DNA of 64,000 nucleotides from Blasia pusilla (Eukaryota; Marchantiophyta; Marchantiopsida; Blasiales). The DNA lies in contig CM114272.1 in NCBI GenBank assembly GCA_050084515.1, positions 56,048,001 to 56,112,000 of the forward strand. Reading direction: 5' to 3'. The notes beneath the pieces were generated by a model. The model searched no databases. It was not told the origin of the DNA and was given only the letters and a program-made list of their open reading frames with translations. Numbering within the stretch: position 1 is the first letter of the stretch; each line of letters starts with the position of its first letter. A program made the position numbers and the translations under genes. Below, piece by piece: positions 9,426 through 19,816 of this stretch.

Positions 9426-10050
9426 TCATCCCCCTAGTGCCACTGGTGATCCACCTTGGTCAGCAAGGTCAGCGGCTTTGCAATCAAACTGAATCCCTTG
9501 ACCTATTGCCGATAGAAGTTCGCCAATCCCATGAATGCGCGAACACGACTCACATCTATAGGGCGTAGAATGCGTGAGATAGCCTCTACCTTCATCTGCT
9601 GAATACCAAGGCCCCCCTGAGTATATCGTATGACCCAAGTACTCAATCTGGTCGTAGAAGAACTTGCACTTGCCTGGATGTAGCTTCAGCCTATGTAATT
9701 GCAATCGTCGAAACACCTCCTCTAGATGTTGCTCATGCTCCTCAACCATGGCGCTAAAGACTACGATGTCATCAATATAACACCTAGCAAAATCCAGACC
9801 AGCCAAGATCCTATCCATGACCCTCTGAAACTCAGCCGGGGCGCTCTATAACCCAAATGGTAAGAACGCCACCGCCTTTGGCATGCAGACAATCCTTCCG
9901 TGAGGATCGATGCCCCAAAATGCCGTCTTCGCTTTTGTCCTCCAATCGATAGGCGGTGATGGTATCCGGCTCGCAAATCCAATGAACTGAAGACCTTTGC
10001 GTGACTAATCGCATCAAAGATCTCCTCAGGGGTGGGCATGGCAACCACTA
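9426..10050 (-). pseudogene. Reverse transcriptase lacking its N-terminal part (copy B)
   Basis: Begins at AMPTPEEIFDAISHAKVF and runs through LDLRAGYH, the FQRVMDRILAGLDFARCY segment, catalytic YIDDIVVFS, LHPGKCKFFYDQIEYLGH and the connection region. Compared with copy A, everything from the end of the methyltransferase through MCGDYRPINRQ (about 600 bases) is missing; the junction falls after QRRMRS near 10045. Loss of the fingers domain makes this polymerase non-functional. Confidence 0.85.
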
Positions 10051-11387
10051 TGATCTGTTGCGATCTCATACGACGCTGCTCAGCCACTCCCAAGCTGAGG
10101 ATCCATGTCAAGCAGTTCAGGTCCATCGCCTGATCCAAGACATGGCGTCGTGATCCCTCTGACACTGATGGTACTGCCGTCACTCCTATGGGAAATCCCA
10201 TTGCTCGCTCTCTCTCGTCGGCGTTGGGCTCCACCAACCGCTGAACCTGGTCATCCCAAACCAAGCCAGGACCGGCCTCCTTGTATGCATAGGAAGCGGG
10301 AAAACTCACAAACGTGGGCAAGGATGCCCGCGGCACGCCTCTGCTTGTTGACCCACGATCAACGGTGGTCGATCATCGTGCCTCACTTTGCTGTGATCGA
10401 CAACCTGGATCGAATGGAATCCACTAACAAATGGGAGGGGCGCTCCACTCTGCATCGCCCTCCATAACACCGCATGGGGCACCAAGTTGGTCCACCAGAC
10501 GCGGGCGATGGGCTCTAGAACCTACACTCGCCGCATCCAAGAACACTGCTGGGCGATCGGCACGCTTTTTGATGAGCACTCGTCACCACCCGTGACCTGG
10601 AGTCTCCTAAGATTGGCACATTCTCCAAAATGTAGGCTGGAGAACGAGACTGGTGCTCCTGCAATTTCCGTAAGACCCTCAACGTCTCCCAAAACAACCT
10701 GAACCGAGTGTCAGCCAACCCGCTGCCTCGTCCAACACTCGATTGGCCCTGACATGGCCAACTGGCAATGACCAAATCAATGGTCCCTACCCGCTCTCAG
10801 TCCTGCGCCCCCAACAACAAAATATCCCTCGGTAGGGAACTCTGGTACCCCTGTACTGCGGACGCACACAATAAGTCGGGAAAACGTAGTCTTAATTGCG
10901 CCACATGTCGTAGTGAGACGCGCCTCGCAACATCATCACTCTCCACATACAGGTACTGCTGTACTCGTACTCCTGCCTGCAAAACAGAAGCTAACCCGGT
11001 GCTAATCCCTCCAAAGAGATCTAACACTCGAATACCCTCCTCTGGGGTACACCACACAATGGGTATGGTATCCAAGGGTGTCATCGTAGCACTCCTTGCT
11101 ACCTCGGGTTCCTCAAACCCATCACGCTCCGGTGCAAACGCCTCGCTCCACGCGGTCTGCACGTGCTCATCGGCCAATCGTTGAAGCTCCTCAGTCGAGC
11201 CCCACAACGGCACCTCTCCTCCACAGAATGATGCAGCTACCATAACACTCCTCTCCATAGAAATGTTAGGAACGGGAGTATCCTCTGCATGGACATGTCC
11301 CTCAATCAAATCACTAGGCCAAGTGATGGCATTGCTAAATGCTGCTAAGGTCGCCATCTCTCCTGGCCGTTGCTCGATCCTTTGCAC
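10051..11387 (-). pseudogene. DNMT3-like cytosine-5 DNA methyltransferase (copy B)
   Basis: The enzyme class transfers a methyl group from S-adenosylmethionine to C5 of cytosine. Motifs follow the canonical order: I, RVLDLFGGISTGLASVL (SAM binding); II-like, YLYVESDDVARRV; IV, DLVIASWPCQGQSSVGRG with the catalytic Cys codon at 10752-10754; VI, YILENVPIL with the catalytic-type Glu; VIII, the WWTNLV region; IX/X, ADERERAMGF and RRHVLDQAMDLNCLTW. The aspects LFGGIxTGL and ENV resemble DNMT3 rather than the permuted plant DRM or the BAH-containing MET1/CMT. An upstream 90-residue region is unassigned. A TGA stop near 10797 and frameshifts after motif VI inactivate it. It lies between protease and reverse transcriptase in the same orientation. 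Confidence 0.85.
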
Positions 11388-11423
11388 CTATGAATCGAAG
11401 CGGGTAATGAGCTAAGGCGCCCA

Positions 11424-12008
11424 TCACCGATCGCCATCCTGGTGCAGAGGGGCCGACTCCTCCCAGTAATCCAGGGAAAACCCCATCGGGTATAACACTT
11501 CTCCACCAACCAAGACGTCGTAGGACTCTACATCAGTCACTATCGCCTTGGCGCGCACCACGGACTCATCTGTAGGATGTCCCGGGCGAATCCTCACCAC
11601 GACCTCCTGTCGGGTGATATATTGTGTGGTACTCGCTCCACCCAAGGATGTCTGTATTTGGAATGGACAACGCTCCACATCAGCTCTCGTCAAGCCCAAT
11701 CCTCCGAATGACGCTTTCCCCAACATCAAGGGTTGCGCTCCTGAATCCAACAAGACGCGCTGCGGACTAAAAGCTATACCTCCAGGACTCACCAACTGGA
11801 AGACCTCTCCTTGGTTATCTAGCAACACAACACCAGGAGAAGCCATGGCACGCTCTATCGCGGGTCTAGCGGGCATCTCCGCCATCCTAGCAGCCGCAGC
11901 CTGCCATGAATCTGACGTGGACGGCCCGAGCATTCGCTCCAAGGGCAGGTCCATCACCTCCTCTGCAATCACCTCAAGCGTGATGCGGAGAACGCGTAAC
12001 GCGCTCAC
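11424..12008 (-). pseudogene. Retropepsin-like aspartic protease (copy B)
   Basis: A 194-codon frame contains GVVLLDNQGEVFQLV, then RVLLDSGAQPLMLGKASF, where DSGA is the active-site motif of retroviral-type aspartic proteases. Later LTRADVERCPFQIQT and VLVGGEVLYPMGF match the second half of such folds (the hydrophobic stretch plus LG/VGG turn). The protease would cut the gag-pol polyprotein. In copy C the same site reads DSRA, a loss of the essential Gly. Confidence 0.8.
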
Positions 12009-12520
12009 ATAGTGAAGCGACCAGGCGAAAAGCCTCGGCGGGCGTACCCCCCAACGTCATAACATCGGAAGCAGAAAATAAAGGAGTGCGGTACACAACG
12101 GTGGCCGCCCCCAACAACGTGCTCGAAACATGCCCCTCCTGAGCATCAACAATAGGATTCGTCGCACTCGCTTCTCCCATCGCCCTCCGTGCCTGCACAC
12201 CAACAACATCACCAACTCTCCAGGAACTTTGATGAGGACCCATCGATGGGGTCCTCATCGCTTCGGACAATGTGAAAGACTGAGGAAGCCTAGTTTGTCT
12301 TCTGGCTTCCCCTCGCTGTGGATCCAACTCTGCGGCTGCTCCACGCGTCACAACTGCGGCGACCTCCATCTGGGCAACCCCGCACATCCATCCAGGATCC
12401 TCTAGATCTCTGGCTGCTCCATATGATGTCGATGCCACGGATCCGGCATCGGGTAACCTCAATGCCATAGCGGAAATCTGCTCTGTAGGCTGCCAGATCG
12501 GCGATCATCCCGACCCTCAC
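11974..12520 (-). pseudogene. Gag-protease linker region (copy B)
   Basis: An open frame reading ALRLPDAGSVASTSYGAARD and onward is conserved in copy C (36361-36740: ALRLPNARSMASTSYGAARD). It lies between the nucleocapsid and protease, contains many Ala and Arg and no known domain. A frameshift near 12470 links it to gag, and it overlaps the protease frame by about 35 bases. Confidence 0.5.
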
Positions 12521-12608
12521 GTCCGGCGTCTACCTCGGCGGGTCTAGGTGGTGGTACTCTACCTCCTCCACGGATAGCTCCACCACCCTGTCGGGCAACT
12601 CCAGCTCC

Positions 12609-13997
12609 TCATCCCCCAACAGGACCACCTGGTGCACGATCCTTAGGCCCAACCGGACCGGCTACTCGCTCTGGTGCCCTCTCTGGCCCTCGATTCGGAC
12701 GTAACTCAGGATGTAAACTGAAACACCTTGCGCGTGTATGACCATACCTCTGACAATAGTCACAGTGATAACCTCCTAGTGCAGCACCATCTCCTCCTCC
12801 ATGCTGAGGCACACGTCCATGACCCTGACGAGTGCAATCGCGCTAATGATGGGCTCCACCACATGACCAACAAGTAATAGTAGGCGGCTGCTGCTGAGCC
12901 GCATATGAAGGCGCAAGTCTCTGTGGCACGGCCTCCCGGTATCCTCCCTGAGCTCGTGGTGCCACAGTCGACCTATCTCGGAGTCGACGTTGTTGCACAG
13001 GTGTTGCAGACCATCGTGACTGCTCTCGCCCAGAACCCACGGTGGCTACGCTCTCCTCCGCCATGTTGCGCTCAATGTTCTCGGCGGTCCTAAAAACATC
13101 TCTCAACGTAGGGGAGGTGTTCATAAGAAGCACCCCCTCCCGCACCCGTGTCCGCAGGGTCCGGTCCAGCATCGCGTACCATGACTGGATAGCCTGAGCC
13201 TTTGTCACCCCCTGAGTGACGTTGATCAACCGGCGCAAGCGAGTGTAAGCCTCACGCAAACTTTCACCCGGGCGCCTCTGGAAGTCGTGGATGCTCCGCA
13301 ACTTCTCCGTCCGTACCCCCTGGTAGCTCGCCCTCAACTCAGCAAAGAACTCAACCACAGGGTTGAACCTGGGACGAACCCTACAAGACGGTGCAACTGC
13401 TCCCGTGCGAGTGACCCCTCCTAAAACGTCACTTGTGGAAGAGGCAGTAGCCTCTCCCGACTCCTCCTCCTCGTCTGGGAACAGCTCCGTCCATGATACA
13501 TAATGTGGGTCATAGTAGAGCCTCCACGCCTCGATCTCACGTGCATATCTCTGAGAGAACTCATGGTAATCGTCCATAGGTGCCCCCTCTAAATGCTAGA
13601 ACATACCGTTCCATGCTGTAAACGGGTTGAACTCTCTAGAGTTCCTGGCCCGTTGGGAGTCGCACCAACTCCTAAACTCTGCTATAAAATCGTGCAACTC
13701 AATCGTGTTGCCCTCTCGCACTGAAAACCTACGCGGTCCTCTACCCCGGTCGTCCATCTCGTACGCCCAACTCGTAGGACCACTCACAATGTGTGGCGAT
13801 GTGCTCACAACCTCCTCTATACCCTCCCCCTCGTCTGACGATGACACAGAAGGAGGTCGAGGTGGTCCCTCACGTGGAGACCCTCGGAACCTCACGCCAC
13901 TCCGCGTAAAACCTCTAGAGCTACTCTCGGGTTCACCACCTCGCCTCTCAAAGTCCTGAAAAGACTCCGTGATGACCCTCGTGCCCCTCTCACCCAA
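12609..13997 (-). pseudogene. Gag with two zinc knuckles (copy B)
   Basis: A single frame runs through with two TAG stops (after NGMF near 13596 and after GGAHH near 12843). It has a Ser/Arg-rich head, then IELHDFIAEFRSWCD, then the retrotransposon gag core with SYQGVRTEKLRSIHDFQRRP and SLREAYTRLRRLI, and a nucleocapsid end with two CCHC knuckles: CWSCGGAHH-x-RDC and CDYCQRYGHTRARC. Gag packages element RNA. At the first stop copy C has CAG (MFQHLEG), so the stop looks like a C-to-T change. No ATG precedes the frame, so the start is not determined. Confidence 0.85.
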
Positions 13998-15546
13998 TCA
14001 CTCTAAACCTCGTGAGGAATCCCTCAATCACTCATCCCAAACATGCGGCACTTGATCTACACTCTCTCTCCCCGAGACGTGTAACGTGCGGCAACACGTG
14101 GTGCGGCAAATCGACCAGGCTATCATCTCATCGACAACCTACCCTCAACTCCGGACATCCCACACAGGTCTATGTCCCCTAAACCACATACATAAATGAT
14201 GCTCTCAGCATCCACACACCCAATATCCCCAAATAAATCCCAGAATCCCTCACACGTGCAGGGTAAGGGACTAGAATGGGTAACCTGAACACATGTCGAT
14301 GTCGCTCCTCAGCAACTGCAAATCTCGACCCCAACTCGATCGTGGAGGCAACTCCTCCAATCAGCAAGTCATACTCCTCCCGTACTGACGCTGCTCAAAA
14401 CTCCTCGATAGACAATGCGGTCCCAGCGGAACGGTGCGGCGTTGCAGGCGGCACGGAACGGCTACGAACGGCACGGCCCTCGATGGTGGGATGCGGCACT
14501 CGGCGGCATACCCTACTCAATCAAAAATAAATCAAAACTCTACTCCACAATGACGGTGTGGCTCCGCGATCGAGACGGTGCGGTGCGGCCACGAGCGGCA
14601 CGGCGCGGCAATGGGCGGTGCGTTGCGGCTACGGGCGTCACGGCACGATACTCGATCGTCGTCGAGCGGCTACCAATCACAACATAGCAGCATGAAATCA
14701 AAACTCAAACATCATAACTGGAGGTCATCTGCCATCACTGGTTGATGAAGAAATTGCGATGACGGTGGCGGCCAAAACAAAGTACGTGGTGGCAACGCAA
14801 GTGAAGGAATCAACGAACGTCGTGGAAGACCCTCCACTGCGTAATGGCGCAATGGCACCCAAAGGGTGGACAATGGACGGTGGATCGTTGACAATGACGG
14901 TTGACCGCTGATGGTGATGGTTGACCATTGACGGTGATGGTTGACTATTGACTGTTGACCGTTGACGGTGACTATGATGGTGGCGGCTGATTTAGGGTTT
15001 GCACAATTTAACCCTAAAAATCGCCTAGCAATGGCAGCTTTACAAGATTGACCATAACGTTTTGCTCGCAACTCCAAATTGTGCATTGTTTGTTGCACAG
15101 CGTGCACAGCTTTACGATCTACGTCAACATCAAAAAATATTTAGAATCGGACATTTCAGTAAAAACTGACGGGGACTGTCGTAAAGCCCAATGTCTCTTT
15201 CTCCTACACAAAATTCGGCAGCGCTCCCGCGCTGATTTCTCCCAACGAAAATGTAACATCTGTAAAAGTACAAATCAGAAAACTACATGGTGCTCCCAAG
15301 AGCACCAGCATGGGGCAACCTGCCTCCATACTCAATCCCTATCAAAAATTGGGTAGCGCTTCCGCGCGCCACTCTTCCACACGAAAAATTGGCAAATGCA
15401 AAGAATAATGAAAGCAGCCCTTGCTCCGGTGAGCACTCCCATGAGCCGCTAAATGGGGAACACGGTCCACAACCTGCAAAAACAGCAAGTGGCCAGCGAG
15501 CTCCCCCATGAAGCTCTCTCATTCTCGCATTCTCTCATTCTCTCTT
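13998..15546 (-). other. Untranslated leader of copy B
   Basis: No gag-like coding. It begins next to the 5' repeat with AAGAGAGAATGAGAG on the minus strand, matching copy C. It contains a TTGAC-rich repeat (14868-14990) and a GC-rich stretch of GCGGCACGG-type words (about 14425-14660), both conserved in copy C at 33840-33990 and 34180-34440. No clear tRNA primer-binding site was found next to the repeat. Confidence 0.6.
14868..14990. repeat. Short TTGAC-rich tandem repeat in the leader of copy B
   Basis: Irregular units like GGTTGACCATTGACGGTGAT recur about six times. TTGAC(C/T) is the core of the W-box recognised by plant WRKY factors, so the cluster could act as an enhancer. The same kind of array occurs in the leader of copy C (33840-33990). 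Confidence 0.65.
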
Positions 15547-16062
15547 TGTAAAGTAAGCTCCAATCTCTCTCTACACCATCTCACACCATAGCTCTCAAAG
15601 GTGTGCACTCTCTCTCATGTCAAACCAAACCCACTCTCCTAATGAGAGGCTCGGGTTACAATCACAAGGCAAGGGACCATAGCTCCGCCGCCTCATGCCA
15701 AGAGGTTCAACAAAGAGAGAATGAGCTCTCAAGCTCTCTCTCCTTGAGGTATACCCTTCCCCTCTCCCAAGCTCTCTCCATGGTAACCTATTCTCCCAAG
15801 TCACCTCCTTGGCTCTTGACCTGATGTAGGAGGTCAAGGGCCTCTTACCAAAAATAGAAAGTCGATCATATAGTCAAAATGGTACTTACCTGAAATAGTA
15901 AGTTCCTCAATATGGCTCCAAATGAGCCGAAACGAAGGGGAAACCTGCTCTCTCAGGTTTCCCGGTGCCTCAGCGCGTCATCCACGACCTAGTGAGCATG
16001 TCCTCCACTACTCACGCAGGGGCTCTATTAGATCTCACCGATCTATCTTAAAAGACGTGACA
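15547..16062 (-). repeat. 5' terminal repeat of copy B (segment A1 only)
   Basis: On the minus strand it starts TGTCACGTCTTTTAAGATAG and ends TTACTTTACA, then the leader begins. It matches A2 at 7145-7658, but no B segment follows it. The same is true of copy C. Confidence 0.85.
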
Positions 16063-16567
16063 TGAGAGGCTTACACACTCAAGGCAAGGAGGACCATAGC
16101 TCCGCCGCCTCATGCCAAGAGGTTCCAGAAGGAGAGAAATGATCACTTAACCTCTCTCTCTTGGAGGTATATCTCCTTCCCTCTCCCAAGCCCTCTCCAT
16201 GGTAACCTATGCTTGCACATCACCTCCATGGCTATTGACATGTTGTTGTAGATCAAGGGCCAGTTCTCAAAGTGGAAAGTCAACTCTACCAAAATAGTAA
16301 CTTACTCAAAATAGCAAGTTTCTGAATATGGCTCCATATGAGCCGTAACAAAGGGGTGGTGGCCTCAACATATAATCCTCAACCTCCTAATGCTCCTCTA
16401 GTATCTCCAAAGATGCTCTACTAGATCTCATCAATCTATCCTAACAGATGTGACAACTATCGTGCGCATACACATCGCTACAGAACATATATCGTTAACA
16501 CCAAACATACTCAAACTAACTCATGGAATACACACAACGCGACGAGAAGTCCCAAAATATCTCCAAT
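16063..16567 (-). repeat. Copy D 3' repeats: B1 and first part of A2
   Basis: B1 is 16456-16567, and A2 runs from 16455 (TGTCACATC on minus strand) down to 16063, where copy B interrupts it. Its first four bases, TGAG (16063-16066), are the right-hand target duplication of copy B. Confidence 0.75.
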
Positions 16568-16577
16568 CCCCCCTTAG
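16568..16577 (-). other. Polypurine tract (copy D)
   Basis: The minus strand reads CTAAGGGGGG immediately before B1 (ATTGGAGATATTTTGG). Same position as the tract of copy A relative to B1. Confidence 0.6.
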
Positions 16578-16774
16578 CTAGTGGTTAGGCCCCTTTAACT
16601 CCAGATATTCATCTATTCCTAACTACCATAACATACATCTGCGGGATGCTAAGAGCAAAAAGGCCGAATGCTCATGTGGCCCCTCGTTAGTCGCCTTATT
16701 GTCATCCATGTCACAGACATAAGTTGGAATCAAGACTTACATACTCTATGTACATCTAGAATACATCCATCGTC

Positions 16775-17032
16775 CTAGAGGAACTCTAGAGATGGCGTGA
16801 GATATGGAATGTACCACCGTCTCGAACACTCATCACAAATTAGCATAGTGGCTGCACCATGGGTAGAACCACAAAACTTATATCGCAAGCCTGCAGGAAC
16901 TACTGCTAAGCACGGATGAACTGACCCATCAATTTCAGGATGGTGACATGGCATAGAATTACGTAGCGAGTCCCTCCAATAAGAAAACACTAGATGGCAA
17001 AACCTCACAGACTCTCAAGATCAAGGTTGCAT
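16775..17032 (-). pseudogene. PHD finger (copy D)
   Basis: The minus-strand frame reads SMPCHHPEIDGSVHPCLAVV, then AGLRYKFCGSTHG, MLICDECSRRW and YLTPSLEFL. Allowing for single changes (Tyr for Cys, Tyr for His) this is the C4HC3 pattern: CxxC, CxxC, H/YxxC/Y, with the closing W-x-C-x-x-C lost. It sits between integrase and polypurine tract as in copy A, where the pieces missing here are better preserved. Confidence 0.65.
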
Positions 17033-17655
17033 GGAAATGGACAAGTCCATCCATGGGACGGACATATCTCAATATCTGCTCGGATATGCCCGGCCTGCAC
17101 CTAAGCCCACCTCGGAGCCCACCACCTAGATCCGGGCTGACGGAGCCCACACTTGTTGTGTGGGGTAGGGCAAGCTTAAGGCGGGCAGACGCGGGCTCAG
17201 ACATGATTGGGCGCGGGCTTTGGGCGAGCTGGCGCAAGCTCCATGCGGGTAGATATGGGCTAAAGGCAGGTGTAATCGGGCTCAGGGCGGGCATGTGTAG
17301 GCTAGGGCGGACATGCATGAGCTTAAGGGTGATTGGGCATGGGCTCTCAACGGGCAAGTGCAGGTTTCAGGCGCACAGGTGCAGACTTTGGGCAAGTAGG
17401 TGCGGGCTTGAGGCTGACTTGGCGTGGGCTCTGGATGAGCACATACGGGCTCCAACTGGGCAGATGCGGGCTTAAGATGAGTAGGGCGCGGGCAAGAAAT
17501 GGGTTGAAGGCCCGCAAAATTTTGTGTGAGAGACCATCTTTTGGTCCACTTTACCAATTTTTCTAGCCTAGAGCCCGCATGCGGGCCAAGGGTGGGCCTC
17601 AAGCCCACACCCAAGACGGGCCATAGGCCATATAATGAGTGCAAGCTGCCGGTTT
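17033..17655. repeat. GC-rich dispersed repeat, member 1 (inserted in copy D)
   Basis: Starts AAGGTTGCATGGAAATGG, then ACAAGTCCATCCATGGGACGGACAT, and continues as irregular GCGGGCT-type units (GGGCTCAGGCGGGCA-like) to about 17640. Copy D coding stops at its left edge and resumes at its right edge with GTTGGTCAATAACC. The same start occurs at 48366 (reversed), 47912 and 57003. Confidence 0.6.
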
Positions 17656-17656
17656 G

Positions 17657-18862
17657 GATGGTCTAGACAGTTGGTCAATAACCACCTCCCCAAATAGTCG
17701 TATAGCTCAACGTATCCCAATGTTACGCAATCGCTAACTTCTCAAACGCCTTGGGCATCACTCTCCTAAAGAAATCTACCCTCTAAGAACATGCTCGCAT
17801 CCATACACCTGGTCATCAAGATTCAACACCTCACCAATATCTCGACAAATGGCTGCAAGTCCATTTGGATTTCAGCCATAAAGTAGCAATTACGGTGAGA
17901 AAGACGCTTAAGATGCATATATGTCTGTTGAATCTGTATCCCTTTGCCCACCACGGAAACTAGAGGTTCCAATATTTTAGGTGACCAAACTTGGATAATC
18001 CTCTCTTCACCATCTACACAACCCTCTCCACTAATCCATCCGCCTCACGATGATCTGGTGAATTGGTGCGGTGGTCGATGATCGTGTGATCACACAAGGT
18101 CCAAAACTCCCTGCGAAATTATGTGCCTTGGTTTGTTAACATCTCAACTGGTGTGCCATAATGACTGAGCACTTGATCTAGGAAGAAAAATGGTACTCCC
18201 TCACTTGCTATGTCAAGAAATACAACGATCTCTATCCATTTCAAGAAAATGTGGTTACAATGCCCTCGTGGTCATGACTAACCAAACGTGCTCTCTGTGA
18301 AGGATGAGGCACTACACATACTCTACCATCCTACCAAACTCGCAACATATGTGTGTCTACTCCCACCGGAACCATCTAGCTTGCTCTAGGATCGGATCTC
18401 ACTTTCTAGCACCCACTATGCTTGTGGCGCTACCACTACACAAGTAGTCCAAGACTACTCCATCGTCATGCATATCTTGGTCCCTTGTCATCTCCTCACT
18501 AGCCTTTGGATCTAAGAACTCTTCATCACACCTCGCCATCAAAGTCCGAGCAATCTGGCTCTCCATAGCCAACGAGACCAAATAGGCTAACACATGTCAT
18601 CCTTGCATGCCATCATTCTCTTCATGCCAACGAACTCTAGTTGCATCTCGCTGACTTGGGCATGGATTAGGACTCAAACCATCTACATCTTGGTAGAGCG
18701 TCTCAGGTCTATGTATCACCTGGAAGTCATACCAACAAAAGAACCCACCTTGTAAGCTTGTCGGACTCCATCCACCACTTAAGTAGCTGATGATAAGTAA
18801 TAATGGTAAAGGGATTTCCGAGTAAATAACACTTGAAATGTATGACAACCCACACTGCAACT
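17657..18862 (-). pseudogene. Integrase and RNase H remnants (copy D)
   Basis: Read on the minus strand and aligned by eye with copy B 7740-9165, this covers the integrase tail, part of the core and the RNase H tail. About 270 bases of the integrase between core and zinc region are missing near 18255. The sequence ends abruptly at 18862 inside RNase H. Fragments such as ARCDEEFLDPKASEEMT match the tether of copy B (ARSSGESLDPEVSEDTT). Stops and frameshifts are numerous. Confidence 0.75.
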
Positions 18863-19766
18863 TGGGCCTTGAAGTATGAACCAAGCTTGATACTATGATA
18901 AGAATCCAAAGTAAAAGAAATCCAAAGTCCCAAATACCACTAATAAAGTCAACTCTAGCACATTGGTGTATACTTGAAATAGAAGACATGCTTTATGAAG
19001 AGAAAAGAGCCTGAAGACTGAGAAGTGGATTAACTAATCTACTAGACTTGTGTATGGTTCTAAGTCATGCTAATATAATTGGAATGGCCTTGCCCTAAAC
19101 ACGATTCATACCTTATGGGTTTATTGGTCTTCCCTATTTTTAACACTTAGCAACAAACATTTTCTTATTCCAAACCTTTCCTTTCTACTAGACATATGTT
19201 AATGTGATAACTTAGTTCCATTTAACAAGCATAGAGAAAGGGTGCAGTAGGGACTAGTGATCAAAATCCACATCACCGAGTAACCTTTTTAAGAAACTCG
19301 AAGAAATAGTAATCGGGAGGGACAACTACATGTGAGTGGAGCCTCGAACAATCTAATATCTTCAGCCTACATAGTGCATATCTATGCCACTCACCGTACC
19401 CTCGTTTCCTTGACGCAACAAAGGAGAACGAGTTCCCGGCACCTTCTCCGTGTTTTCAACCGGTGAAGCATATCGAACTTGCTGTTCAATATGCACACAC
19501 GGATCAGTACTACCGATCAATTCGTTTAGGGATCGTTCAGGACAGATAGTTCAATTCCGGAAGAACTTGAAGTGGAATTGTTTCCCTTTTAAGGAATTTT
19601 TAAAGAAATGGGATGGGATTATTTTATGAAGGTTTTGCCATGCCCCGGTACTATTTACATTGATTTAACGTCGACAAGTATACAGAGTGTATTTACTTTT
19701 TTTCTTTTTGTAGTTGGTTCTTTATTAAAATAATGTGTGGGTGGTGAAATGCAAGGAGAGAGTATG
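18863..19766. other. Non-coding interval
   Basis: No convincing gene or repeat found. Open stretches are short and lack domains. Confidence 0.4.
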
Positions 19767-19816
19767 TTTTTCCTAACACGGAGGAAAAACATGTGCCTCC
19801 TATGTGTTAGGAAAAA
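19767..19816. repeat. Inverted repeat, 18 bp stem
   Basis: TTTTTCCTAACACGGAGG (19767-19784) pairs with 19796-19816, interrupted by a three-base bulge; loop AAAAACATGTG. Confidence 0.6.

Larger units (their letters stand above)
7017..16062 (-). mobile_element. Retroelement copy B: near-complete gag-PR-DNMT-RT-RH-INT element
   Basis: This 9.05 kb insertion is bounded by TGTCACGTC at its 5' end (plus-strand 16062) and GCGCACAACA at its 3' end (plus-strand 7017), with a TGAG target duplication. It holds gag, protease, a DNMT3-like methyltransferase, reverse transcriptase, RNase H and integrase. The two A segments (7145-7658 and 15547-16062) differ at about nine positions that I counted, roughly 98 percent identity, so it inserted fairly recently into copy D. 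It still cannot be autonomous: the N-terminal reverse transcriptase and the PHD/polypurine/B1 region are deleted, and gag and methyltransferase carry stops. Confidence 0.9.
6798..18862 (-). mobile_element. Retroelement copy D, split by the insertion of copy B
   Basis: Copy D consists of two pieces: 6798-7016 (the end of its 3' repeats) and 16063-18862 (the rest of the 3' repeats, polypurine tract, PHD finger, integrase and part of RNase H). Reading across the gap, the repeat is continuous if copy B and one TGAG are removed: CTCCTAATGAG joins AGGCTTACAC, the counterpart of AATGAGAGGCTCGG within copy B's own repeat. Upstream of RNase H (beyond 18862) the element is lost. A GC-rich repeat sits between its PHD and integrase segments (17033-17655). 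Confidence 0.8.

Noticed and set aside
17053-17475. 140-codon plus frame and overlapping minus frames in the GC-rich repeat
   Set aside because: Long frames are expected in low-stop GC-rich repeats; the translation is just the repeat unit.
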